From: Bacteroidota bacterium
GTDB taxonomy: Bacteria; Bacteroidota; Bacteroidia; AKYH767-A; OLB10
Assembly (NCBI GenBank): GCA_016709725.1
Contig: JADJMG010000028.1
Coordinates: 1-9,986 of the forward strand
Length of the DNA: 9,986 nt
Direction of reading: 5' to 3'
The first letter of the stretch is position 1. Each line of letters opens with the position of its first letter. The position numbers were made by a program, and so were the translations under genes. Positions 1 through 8,400 of this stretch are shown piece after piece. Below the pieces are notes generated by a model. That model was not told the origin of the DNA and ran no database searches. It was given only the letters and a program-made list of their open reading frames with translations.

Positions 1-1
1 A

Positions 2-311
2 AAAGAGATTGATATGACCCGCCACCTACAGAATTCCATTACTTTGGCGGGGAGGTCGCTGAAGCAGGAATTTAAGGAAAACAGAACAATCAACTGGGGG
101 GGACAGCATGAAATAGCATATACCTTATTGCAACAACTCCATCTTAATGCGACCGAATATGCGTACAGCAACAATTTGCCTTCTCAAGGAAAGAGCAAGG
201 GTGTACCTTAACTCGACTCAGGATTTGGACTGGAAAGAGGGCGACGAACAGCTGGTTTATCTTTATTCAGAGAAAAAATGTTTGCCATATACCACAGCTT
301 TCATCAAATAG
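2..311 (+). CDS. Unrecognised protein fragment, frame broken, 5' end outside the window
   Basis: Frame 2 is open from the window edge to a stop at 209-211. It continues naturally in frame 3 through residues such as ARVYLN, DLDWKEGDEQ and YLYSEKK, to TAG at 309-311. The switch lies at about 180-200, next to an AAGG-rich stretch, so one extra base there would explain it. The joined protein is about 100 aa, hydrophilic, with GGQHE and LLQQLHL segments, no signal peptide and no membrane segment. I do not recognise the family. It lies upstream of, and in the same direction as, the kdsC-type gene. In flavobacterial genomes the gene at this place is often a DUF2520 Rossmann-like protein, but nothing here matches that family. 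An in-frame ATG at 14-16 is unlikely to be the true start because the frame is open to the edge. Confidence 0.4.
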
Positions 312-375
312 TACAGCTATATTAAACGGAAAATCCTTCCTTCAAAAACTTTATCAAGGATTTTTAGATCTCTAA
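312..375 (+). other. Possible orphan C-terminus of a broken gene
   Basis: Joining two frames across 330-345 gives ENPSFQKLYQGFLDL followed by TAA at 373-375. This reads like an amphipathic helical C-terminal end. Its matching upstream part cannot be found in frame with the 2-311 fragment. It could be the end of the gene expected upstream of kdsC (a DUF2520-type protein), or chance coding potential. From 376 to 414 I see only an A/T-rich spacer before the next start. Confidence 0.2.
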
Positions 376-414
376 AAAAGATAAATTCATTCATCCCAAC
401 TATCTTTGTCCTTC

Positions 415-911
415 ATGAATACAGATATCAATTATAAAAATTGCTTCCGATAAGACACGTTGTTCGTTTTTGACGTGGATGGGGTTATGACCGATGGAAG
501 TTTACTAATTCACCGGATGGCACCATGTATCGCACCATGAATATTAAAGATGGGTATGCGATGCAATTAGCGATTAAAAAGGATATCAAATTTTTCGTCA
601 TCAGCGGGAGTACACCTGAGGGTGTAAAAAACGATTGGAAAGATTGGGATTAACAGAAATTCACATTGGCATCGAAAACAAACTCGATAAACTAAATGGA
701 TTATTAGCTAAACACAAATTTCAAATTTTTCGGATTGCCTTTATATAGGCGACGACTTGCCTGACTTAAGTATTAAAAAAATGTGCATTGAGCTTGTCGA
801 GCGACGCTGTTTATCAAAAAAAACGAATGTCAATTTGTATCCACTTTTCAGGTGGAAAAGGATGTTGTTCATTATAGAGCAGGTTTACAACTAAATGGTG
901 ATTGGGAATAA
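415..911 (+). CDS. kdsC: KdsC-like HAD phosphatase (3-deoxy-manno-octulosonate 8-phosphate phosphatase family), frame broken
   Basis: A cytosolic HAD-superfamily hydrolase of the KdsC/YrbI type. In the family it dephosphorylates KDO-8-phosphate in lipopolysaccharide KDO synthesis. HAD motif I is clear at 469-501 as FDVDGVMTDGS, with the nucleophile Asp at 472-474 and the acid/base Asp at 478-480. Then come PDGTMYRTMNIKDGYAMQLA, motif II as VISGSTPEGV (about 598-630), TEIHIGIENKLDKLN, and the metal-binding motif GDDLPDLS (748-771). The end reads LQLNGDWE with TAA at 909-911. The start is ATG 415 (MNTDINYK). Stitched length is about 165 aa, normal for the family. Breaks are needed near 440-468, 505-515, 635-650, 725-735, 775-785 and after 825. 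All key residues survive, so I infer sequence error more than decay. Bacteroidota homologues sit in this same operon even where the substrate has not been tested, so the exact substrate is inferred. Confidence 0.85.
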
Positions 912-930
912 ATTTATAATTAATTAAAAA

Positions 931-1821
931 ATGCAAAAGTACTTTCAGCTACTTCGCTGGCCCAATCTATTGATGATTGCATTATTGCAATACTTGTAGG
1001 CATGCATTGATAGGTCCCCATCCTACTTTTGAAGACAAAGGATTATTGCTGACTGAATTCGAATTCTTCATCTTAGTAATTTCCTGTGTACTTATTGCGC
1101 GGTGGCTATATTATTAATGATGTGAAGACTTAGAAATAGATGCGATAAACAAGCCGAGAAAACTAATTGAAAATCAAATTTCGAAAGACACAGCGATCAA
1201 CCTATATACAGCACTCACCTTTTTAGGAGTATTGGGTGGATTCTTTCTAAGTTATGTAAAGGGATCATGCTTACATCGGCATCATTCATTTAATAACCGC
1301 TGGGATGCTCTACTTCTACTCTACCTCCTATAAAGTGTATTCCTTTTTAGGCAACCTCATTATCTCCTTACTCTCGGCTTTAGTTGTCATCATTAGTTAT
1401 TATTCCAGAACCCTTTGCCAAAGACAATCCAACAGTGATGTTGATGATCGCCCTGTATGCATTCTTCTCCTTCATTACCACGTTCATCAGTGAAATCGTA
1501 AAGGATATCGAAGATTTAGAGGAGACAAACAACAAGGTTACAATACACTTGCCAGTAGTTTAGGTGTTAAAAGGCCAAATGGTTGCATTATTTTAACCTT
1601 TTTAATTGTCAGCTTACTACTCTATGCCCAATTTTTAGTCGACAATGGGAAAGTTTAGTCCCATTCCTTTATATATGCATATTCATTGATATTCCTTTCT
1701 TAGTCTTGCTTAGGAAGTTATACAAATCTGAAAACAAATCTGATTTTAAAAGCCAGTTTTTGGATAAAATTGATTATGTTTACGAATTATTTCACTTCTT
1801 ATATTTAATTTTAGCTTCTAA
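931..1821 (+). CDS. UbiA-family prenyltransferase (geranylgeranylglycerol-phosphate geranylgeranyltransferase-like), frame broken
   Basis: A polytopic inner-membrane prenyltransferase that transfers an isoprenyl chain to an acceptor. The closest annotation I know for this Bacteroidota operon type is geranylgeranylglycerol-phosphate geranylgeranyltransferase; the acceptor is not shown by the sequence. The start at 931 gives MQKYFQLLRWPNLLMI, the usual UbiA N-terminus. The first Asp-rich site is at about 1116-1157 (INDV, then DLEIDAINKP). The second is at about 1492-1530 (EIVKDIEDLEGD, then the KQQGYNTLA pattern across a shift). Hydrophobic helices include LYTALTFLGVLGGFFLSY, LGNLIISLLSALVVIIS and IALYAFFSFITTF. 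The end, IFNFSF with TAA at 1819-1821, is in a different frame from the preceding helix. Stitched length is about 297 aa, normal for the family. It starts 19 bases after the phosphatase stop and ends 12 bases before maf, so the three are probably co-transcribed. Confidence 0.85.
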
Positions 1822-1833
1822 TTTAGTTGATTT

Positions 1834-2409
1834 ATGGATCCCCTACTAAACAAATTCGAAGGCACGAGAATCATTCTCGGGACCAATTCACCAAGAAGAA
1901 TTGAACTATTCAAACAACTTGGTTTACCTTGAAGTCATTAAAAGAAATTGACGAAAGTTATCCGATCAATTCAGGAGAGAAGACATTGCTATGTTTTTAG
2001 CACGAAAATCTTTAGCTTTCAAAAGGGAGGTTGCGGACGGTGGTATTGTAATTACAGCAGATACCATTGTTGCTTTGGATGAACTCATCATTGGCAAACC
2101 AAAAAACCTTACTGAGGCTGAACAAACGTTGAGATTGATGTCAGGTAGAAAGCATTCAGTGATTGCAGGTGTTGCTATTATGTCGGCTAAAAAATCGGAA
2201 TCATTCTTTGTAAAACCGAAGTTTCCTTCAAGACGCTGCGTTCAAACGAAATTGAATATTATTTAGCCACTGAAAATCCTTTAGACAAAGCGGGAGCTTA
2301 TGGTATTCAAGACTGGATAGGGCTTATTGGTATTGAATACATATTGCCTTACTACAATGTAGTTGGATTACCAACCAAGGAACTTTACGAAAACCTGCTT
2401 CGTTTCTAG
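1834..2409 (+). CDS. maf: Maf-family nucleotide pyrophosphatase (house-cleaning NTPase), frame broken
   Basis: Cytosolic Maf/Ham1-fold enzyme that hydrolyses non-canonical or selected nucleoside triphosphates to monophosphate and pyrophosphate. The start ATG 1834 gives MDPLLNKFEGTRIILG. The family motif TNSPRR (usually SxSPRR) follows. ADTIVALDELIIGKP at about 2059-2100 carries the conserved catalytic Asp. SGRKHSVIAGVAI is at about 2143-2180, then EIEYYLA, then KAGAYGIQDW, then YYNVVGLPTKEL. The end is LLRF with TAG at 2407-2409. Stitched length is about 191 aa, typical. Shifts are needed at about 1928-1935, at about 2005 (one Lys or base in a run), at about 2210-2235 and near 2338-2352. It lies 12 bases after the UbiA stop, and the next gene's likely start is 3 bases after its stop. 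Confidence 0.92.
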
Positions 2410-2412
2410 TCT

Positions 2413-3251
2413 ATGCAAGGCATTTCTTCAAATGCACATTGCAATTGTGCTTTGGGGATTTACTGCAATTTTAGGAAAAGCCATTCAACTCGACGAGGGA
2501 TTACTCGTTTGGTATCGCATGTTATTAAGTGCCGTAGCTATGGGGATTTTCTTAGTACTGAAAAATAAATTTGAAAAAATTTCATGGAAGCAATTGGGAC
2601 ATCTAAGTCTCATCGGACTTATCATTACACTACATTGGATTACCTTCTATTGGAGCCATTAAAGCTTCCAATGTTTCTGTTGCAATTGTATGCTTTTCAG
2701 AGCCTTTCACTCTTCACTGCGATCTTGGATCCTTTGAGTAAGAAAACGTCCAAAAAAATAGAATTACTCCTAAGCATGATTGCAATGTTGGGAATCTATT
2801 ATATCTTTTCCGTACAACAACTGTATTACAAAGGAATCATCTTATCGTTGATCAGTGCATTCTTGGCCGCGGTCTTTTCCATCATGAATAAAAACATTAG
2901 TAATAAAATCAATCCAGGCACCATCACATTTTACGAATTGGGAACAGGGTTTTCCTTGTTTACTTGTTTGGTTTTCGATTAACAACAGTAGCTTCCAGCT
3001 TCCATCCACATTGGATTTTATTTATTTAATAATTCTTGGTGTAATTTGTACCACTTTTGCATTCACGATATCACTTTACGCTTTACAAAAATTGATACCT
3101 TCACGATGAATCTCAGTTTAAAATCTGGAACCCATCTACAGTATCATTTTAGCCATCATCATTTTTAAAGAACATGAACTTTTTGGGGATCCAATTTTAC
3201 ATAGGAAGTTTAATAATTTTCTCCTCTATTGTAGTACATGGGATTTGTTGA
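2413..3251 (+). CDS. EamA-family (DMT superfamily) transporter, frame broken
   Basis: An inner-membrane drug/metabolite transporter-type permease with two EamA repeats; the substrate is unknown. The first repeat opens with HIAIVLWGFTAILGKAI, a very typical EamA N-terminus. It continues through LLVWYRMLLSAVAMGIFLVL and LIITLHWITFYGAIKASNVSVAIV (shift at about 2650), with helices around FTAILDPL, LLLSMIAMLGIYYIFSV and GIILSLISAFLAAVFSIMNK. The second repeat includes CTTFAFTISLYALQKL, an EPIYSIILAIIIFKEHE-like signature (shift at about 3125-3135), and IQFYIGSLIIFSSIVVHGIC. The stop is TGA 3249-3251. Stitched length is about 280 aa, normal for the family. ATG 2413 is chosen because adding two A's to the run gives MQKAFLQ leading into HIAIV and puts the start 3 bases after the maf stop. 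The alternative, ATG 2432, is in frame with the long open segment. Further shifts lie near 2700, 2965, 3030, 3100 and 3185. Confidence 0.85.
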
Positions 3252-3270
3252 TGAAGGAAAGGCGGAGACG

Positions 3271-3298
3271 TTAGATGTTGGATGTTGGATGTTGGATG
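3271..3298. repeat. TTGGATG heptamer array, block 1
   Basis: Four tandem heptamers, TTAGATG then TTGGATG three times, directly after the EamA stop. Two more TTGGATG copies stand at 3350-3363 and a degenerate pair (TTGAATG, TTGGATA) at 3404-3417. It is non-coding and lies between two convergent genes. Confidence 0.85.
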
Positions 3299-3349
3299 TT
3301 ATGACCTAGCTTGAAATAGGTTGACTTTTTAGTTAGAGTTTATTTAATG

Positions 3350-3363
3350 TTGGATGTTGGATG
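3350..3363. repeat. TTGGATG heptamer array, block 2
   Basis: Two perfect copies of the heptamer seen at 3278-3298. The 51 bases between the blocks (3299-3349) do not repeat and begin with TTATGACCTAGC. They contain a short ACCTA/TAGGT inverted pair (3304-3308 and 3317-3321). Confidence 0.8.
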
Positions 3364-3368
3364 CATAG

Positions 3369-3403
3369 CCCTGCAATTTGAAACGTAGTGGAATATTGCA
3401 GGG
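3369..3403. repeat. Perfect 9-bp inverted repeat between convergent genes
   Basis: CCCTGCAAT (3369-3377) is the exact reverse complement of ATTGCAGGG (3395-3403), with a 17-base loop. It could act as a terminator hairpin for the EamA operon or the opposing gene, but no clear T run follows on either strand, so a stop-signal role is uncertain. Heptamer copies flank it on both sides (3350-3363 and 3404-3417). Confidence 0.7.
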
Positions 3404-3433
3404 TTGAATGTTGGATAGCTAAAATCTAAAGTC
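3404..3433. repeat. Degenerate heptamer pair followed by a second heptamer type
   Basis: TTGAATG and TTGGATA (3404-3417) are variants of the upstream heptamer. A different pair, TAAAATC and TAAAGTC (3420-3433), follows, then TAACC. Both are 7-base periods in non-coding DNA. Confidence 0.6.
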
Positions 3434-3447
3434 TAACCACCCTCAAT

Positions 3448-3790
3448 TCACTTTCCGTCCCTTCGCAACTTTTTCGTTGATGCGGAGTTTGCAAATGCTT
3501 TCATTTTGAACATCAAAACACATTGTCCACTGCCTTGATTTGAATAAAATGTTTGTCCACCATAATTGACTTCACCTTTATCGTTATTCCATTTTAAAGC
3601 TCTCAATGAATAATATCCATTTCGATTATTTTCACTGCTAAAAACCAAGCTTTTCTCAGCTCCTTCTTCAAAAGCCACCTTTAACGTTTTATTATCAGCC
3701 ACCACATCGACAGCACCCGGTGTATTAGCTTTTCAAAGATTGTTCCAATTGTAGATGGAGGGAGTAAAGATCAAGTACGAAGATGATCAT
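3448..3790 (-). CDS. Small unrecognised protein, one frameshift near its start
   Basis: The open segment on the minus strand carries NKTLKVAFEEGAEKSLVFSS, YYSLRALKWNNDKGEVNYGG and QCVLMFKMKAF, and ends RRDGK with TGA at 3448-3450. Reading upstream, its frame meets a TGA within TTGAAAAGC. Removing one A there joins it to a segment opened by ATG at 3790 (MIIFVLDLYSLHLQLEQSLK), giving about 114 aa. The alternating polar/hydrophobic pattern suggests a beta-rich fold. The N-terminus is hydrophobic and could be a damaged signal peptide. I do not recognise the family. It is separated from the upstream T9SS gene on the same strand by the terminator at 3801-3831, so it is probably transcribed separately. 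No Shine-Dalgarno sequence precedes ATG 3790. An internal ATG at 3705 would give 85 aa. Confidence 0.55.
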
Positions 3791-3800
3791 TCAATGAAAT

Positions 3801-3831
3801 AAAAAGGGTCACTCATAGAGCAACCCTTTTC
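3801..3831 (-). terminator. Intrinsic terminator of the minus-strand T9SS gene
   Basis: AAAAGGGT (3802-3809) pairs perfectly with ACCCTTTT (3823-3830). Inside, CTC (3812-3814) pairs with GAG (3818-3820) around an ATA loop, across a CA/CA internal mismatch. Read on the minus strand, the hairpin runs into TTTTT then ATTT, starting 18 bases after the stop of the upstream gene. On the plus strand the T run is only four long, so the minus strand is the favoured direction. Confidence 0.8.
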
Positions 3832-3848
3832 TAACAATAAATACAAGC

Positions 3849-5230
3849 TTATTGAATTACCAAACGCTGCATGCCAAGAGATTTACCATCTTGATTTAAG
3901 CGAACGATATAAATTCCTTTTTGCAAGGTGAAGATTATTTACTTGGATCATTCAATCCATCTGCAATTTCTGTATTCACAAATTGTGCAGCATTTTCCCA
4001 TCAATTGTCATCACATCAACAGTAACATCGCTATTCGATTTAGAAATGAACTGAATATTGAATTGATCTGCCGCTGGATTTGGAGAAACTGAAAGTTGAG
4101 CTTCATTGGTATTTTCATTGATTCCTGTCACTTCAACACCTACTCTTAAAGATACACTCACATCACTTTGAAACACCATATTACCATAATTTTTCAGAAA
4201 CACGTAAACCAATCACATAAGGAGCAGTACGAGCTTGCATTGAATTTGGCGACCAAGATACAGTTGCAGTGGCGCTACTTGCACCGTTCACCACAGATAA
4301 CATTGCAGGATTCGAAGCTAAGCTAAACGCTTCACCTCTTCCTGCCAAAGTCAACCCTTGATTGTCTTGATCGAAAATGGAAACAGTCATAGAGAAGGCA
4401 GCATTAGGAGCGATGGTGTATGTTTTACCGTTGAATGGAGCTGAATTAGAGCTTATCATTAATACAGCTGGAACATTCAAACTCTGAACAACGATCAACT
4501 GCATATCACGAGTAATTTCACCAATTTGAAGTCCGTTACGATACTCTTTAACACGAACCGATACTTGGAAATGACCAAGCAAATTAGGTAAGAAAGTAAT
4601 TTCACCTGTTAATGGATCCATATTAAAAGGAACCAAAGAATCAGAAGATGGCAATACATAGCCAGCTACCGGAACTCCATTACTTGATAAAGGAACATCT
4701 AATGACCAAGCGATAGAATCACCGTCAAAATCGAATGGAAGCGGCTTGTAATAGCAAGGAACATTTTCCTGAGCCATTACTATGGGAGGATTTAAGAATA
4801 CAGGTGTAGAATTCGTAGAATCAATTAATACGATACTATAAAAATGATGAGATTCTGAAGCAGGGCTAGACATGTTCAAAATAGCAGCATTTCGGCAACA
4901 CTCTTCATACGAGATATACCATGTTCCTGCATTTGGGAAAGTAACAATCGAATCATAAACATACTCTTCAACTCCAGGAACCAATACAGTAACCAATGAA
5001 TCGTAGTGGATGGGTACGATAAAACTAGTTCCTGATACTGAATCTACGAAGCTGATTGAAGCTACTTGAGCAATGGGAATACCCGTCATATCGCGATACG
5101 CCGTATAGACGACACGATAATCCATTCCGCTTACATGTTCAACGGTAATCTGGCCTCCCATCATATGAGAAGCACTGGCGTAATTCGTTAGACCTAGTCC
5201 AAGAATTAGAGAGAGTAATAATTTTTTCAT
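3849..5230 (-). CDS. Secreted T9SS-sorted protein with SHxxGG/ECCRNAAI-type N-terminal domain, frame broken near the C-terminus
   Basis: Probably exported through Sec and then the type IX system to the cell surface. Residues 1-20 are a signal peptide (MKKLLLSLILGLGLTNYASA) with likely cleavage before S21. SHMMGG (21-26) and EECCRNAAILN (109-119) are hallmarks of an N-terminal domain I know from large Bacteroidota gliding or T9SS surface proteins. DFDGDS (167-172), PLTGEITF, EYRNG (229-233) and RDMQ (241-244) mark a cadherin/Ig-like second part. The frame is intact for 349 codons. At about 4190-4200, in an A run, it shifts so that VSEK joins NYGNMVFQ. A second and third shift near 3985-3990 and 3935-3945 lead through VNTEIADGLNDPS and LQKGIYIVRLNQDG to GMQRLVIQ, with TAA at 3849-3851. 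SVSPNPAADQFNIQF opens the roughly 80-residue type A sorting domain. Total about 460 aa. Ligand or function unknown. Confidence 0.9.
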
Positions 5231-5495
5231 TGCGCGTGGTTAATAGTGAATACCAAAGTAAGTAAAATTAAAAGAGAGTAACAAGGAATCTATTAGCAAA
5301 ATCCAAGTATTTATTGGAATAATAACTTGTTTAGCTATCAATAAAGCGTTTCTAGTTAATTGCCTAAATCTTAATCAAGTATAATAAGCTTATTTCAGGC
5401 TAAAGCATTTCAAAAAAAATGGGAATGAAAAAAATTACTCATTTCAGAAAATTTATTAATATTTTTATAAACTATAACCACGCTATCCAACAATT
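5231..5495. other. Divergent intergenic region
   Basis: 265 A/T-rich bases separate the starts of the two divergent T9SS genes, so it should hold both promoters. Only the minus-strand candidate above is convincing. I see no open reading frame, RNA gene or strong hairpin. No TTTG-type -7 box is evident for the plus-strand gene. Confidence 0.6.
5254..5284 (-). promoter_or_regulatory. Candidate Bacteroidota sigma-A promoter for the minus-strand T9SS gene
   Basis: On the minus strand, TTG (5284-5282) is followed after 20 bases by TTACTTTG (5261-5254). The Bacteroidota consensus is TTG, about 19-20 bases, then TAnnTTTG; here only the second base of the -7 box differs. Transcription would begin about 20 bases before ATG 5230. 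No equally good match was seen for the opposite gene. Confidence 0.45.
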
Positions 5496-8400
5496 ATGAA
5501 ACATCCCAAATTAATATTTTGCGCACTCTTATTTTTCATTGCATCAAAATGCTATTCACAAATAAGCACCTTCCCTTATCTAGAATATTTCATATCGACC
5601 CCTAATGGATGGACCACTACAACCATCAGCGGTACTGCATGGGAGTTAGGTGTTCCTACCGCATCTGGTTCATTTGGGTCTTATAGTCAACCACTTTGTT
5701 GGGGTACCGATTTAGATTCGGGTTACAGAGCAAATAGTTTTTCCTATTTGACATCTCCTAAATTTTATGTCAGCTCGTTAACGAATCCTTATTTTTCATT
5801 TTATCAATTTCGATACATGGCTTCTGGATTGGACGGAATGCATATTGAATATTCCACTGACGATATTGCTTGGAGCATGCTAGGCGCTTATAATTTTCCG
5901 TTTGCAAGCAACTGGTACAATACAACGAGTTTATTTTCTACTGGATTACCAGCATTCACAGGAAGTTCTACCACATGGGTTCAATCCGGTATTGACCTTT
6001 CTTACTTCGGTACACTTGATAGTATTCGCTTTCGATTTGTTTTTCGAAGCAATATCAATTTCGGAAGTGCTCAACCTGGAATATTTATTGATGATATTAG
6101 TGTTCAAGAACTACCTACTCCTCCTATTGATGCTGGAATATGGGGAATAACTTCCCCTTTGCAAGTTGTAAATAGTAATGTTTCATATCCTATAACATTC
6201 AACATTTCTAATAATTCAAGTGTAACTTTAGACACCATCTATTGTCATTATAGTGTTAACGGAGTTCCTTCACCCACCGTAGCACTTGGCGTAATGATCC
6301 AGCCCTTTCAAAGCGGATCCTACACCATAGGAAATTATTCTTTCCCGACTGGAACTTATAATTTATGTGGGTATGTGACAGCAACGAATGATGCGAATCC
6401 AAATAATGAATCCTTTTGTATGGATGTTTCTGCAGTGCCTATTGAAGCAATACCTTACTCAAATGATTTCGAAAGTGGAAATGGTAATTGGGCTCAAACA
6501 TCGTGGGATACACTTACACAATGGGAACACGGCACACCAAACTTTGGTTTAACAGTAGGTGCACATTCTGGAAACAATTGTTGGGACATCAATTTAAATA
6601 CTGGATATTCTGGTCCTTCAAACACGATTCTATATTCTCCCATGTTTACCTTAGCAGGGAACGGTAAATCAACTTTCGTTTTGGCTAAATCATAATTCAG
6701 AAACTGGCTGGGATGGAACGCGTTTAGAATACTCTTTTTTGTTTTCACCAGTGATGCTGCTGTTAATACAGACGGAATTAGCATGGATGATTTTGTGATA
6801 GAACCAATTCCTGATTACGAAGTTGAATTAATTTCGATAACTACTCCAACTAATGCCTATGCGATTGGAGCGAGCACAGACCCCATAGGCAAAATAATTT
6901 TGCTAAATGACGTCGATACGACGAATACAGCTTGTAAGAATCTAATTGGTATTACTACGTATGTACCCACCTGGGCAGATAATTTTGACTTGGGCAATAA
7001 CGGATGGTATAACGAAAATGTAAGTGGTGTAAATGCCAATTGGGAATTGGGACAACCTAACTATGGTGCTACAAGCTCATCGTATAGTCAACCGAATTCG
7101 TGGGATGTAAATTTACTAACTCCTTATGCCGATGATGCAAACTGCCGATTATACACTCCTTACTTTGATTTAAGCGGAGCAGTACACCCTAAACTTGAAT
7201 TTTGGCAAAACCGAAATTCTGAAACCGGATGGGATGGTTTACGAATTGAATACCAAAGCGGCAGTGATCCAAACTGGTATGTGCTGGGTGTAGTAAATGA
7301 TTCAAACGCTCAAAATTGGTATACAGATCCAGCACTTAATTCATCGAATTTACCTGGCTGGGAAGGAAATTCAGGTGGATGGATAAAGTGCATCTATAAT
7401 CTAGATTCTGTTAATCTAGGAAACATTGTACAGTTTAGATATGTATTTACATCTGATCCATCTGTCGTTACGGATGGTGTCTCTATTGATAATTTATGGT
7501 CAGTACGATTTATACAAATGATGCTTCATTAAATTCATTTGTGAGAGCCGATTCTCATTGTAATTCAAGGCACTTCAACGAATGTAAGAAGTAATGTTAA
7601 AAACAATGGATCACTCCCATTAAGTGGTCCAATTAATAAATACGTTCTAAATGGAGGCCCCCCTATTTCGTACGCATGGACTGGAAATCTTCTTACCGGT
7701 TCTTCTTTACTAGTTTCTTTAGCTCCATTCATTCCTAATCCTGGAAACAATACCATTACCGCCTTATAGAATGGGCCTCCGACCTCTATCATTTTAATGA
7801 TACAATTTCAGTGTCCGATGTTTGGATTAGTTTCATCAGGACTTCCTTACTTTACCGATTTTGAAAGTGTTAAGGAGGATGGTTACCCAATCAAGCAACT
7901 TAACAAATTGGGAATTTGGACTACCAGATTGGGTGCACTTTCAAATTCAGCACATTCTGGAATTAATTGTTGGGATATTAACTTAACTACCCCTAGCCTA
8001 GTTTAGCTTGAATGCACAACTCACCTCCCCTATTTTGACCTTTCGCCCTTTAACAATGCCATCACCATTCAGTTTTGGTTAAATTATTCATCTGAGAGTG
8101 GCGCAGATGGAATCCGTGTTGGTGCACAAATAATGGTACCATCTGGCAACGATTGGACAGCACGGGCGATCCAGCTGGAACAAACTGGTACCAATTCGGT
8201 TTTAGCACAAAGCCATGAAGGTTGGAGCCGGAATTAGCGGCGGCTGGCAATCGTGTTCTTATGTTTATAATAGTCCTACAAAACCGGTGCTTTCAAATCG
8301 TTTCCGATTCATTAGTAGAATTTCAATGTGGTGGATCTCGGAACTGCATCGACGACATCTCCATCAGAGGTAACCTCGGTAGAAAATCAATGAAAATGCT

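Noticed and set aside
415..3251. Recoding or an alternative genetic code to explain the frame breaks
   Set aside because: Breaks are indels in changing frames rather than one reassigned stop codon, and the central genes use the standard code cleanly.
3271..3433. CRISPR-like array
   Set aside because: Repeat units are only 7 bases, mostly tandem without spacers, and no cas genes are nearby.
5496..5565. Lipoprotein signal at the Cys of FIASKCYSQ
   Set aside because: Lys precedes the Cys, which does not fit a lipobox; an ordinary signal peptidase I site and the T9SS tail fit better.
6494..6784. Minus-strand open frame of 96 codons
   Set aside because: It is antisense to the well-supported jelly-roll unit 2 and has no family-like features.
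7565..7792. Minus-strand open frame of 75 codons
   Set aside because: It is antisense to the CARDB-like linker 3, whose plus-strand reading (NNGSLPLSGP, LNGGPPISYAW) fits the protein's other linkers.
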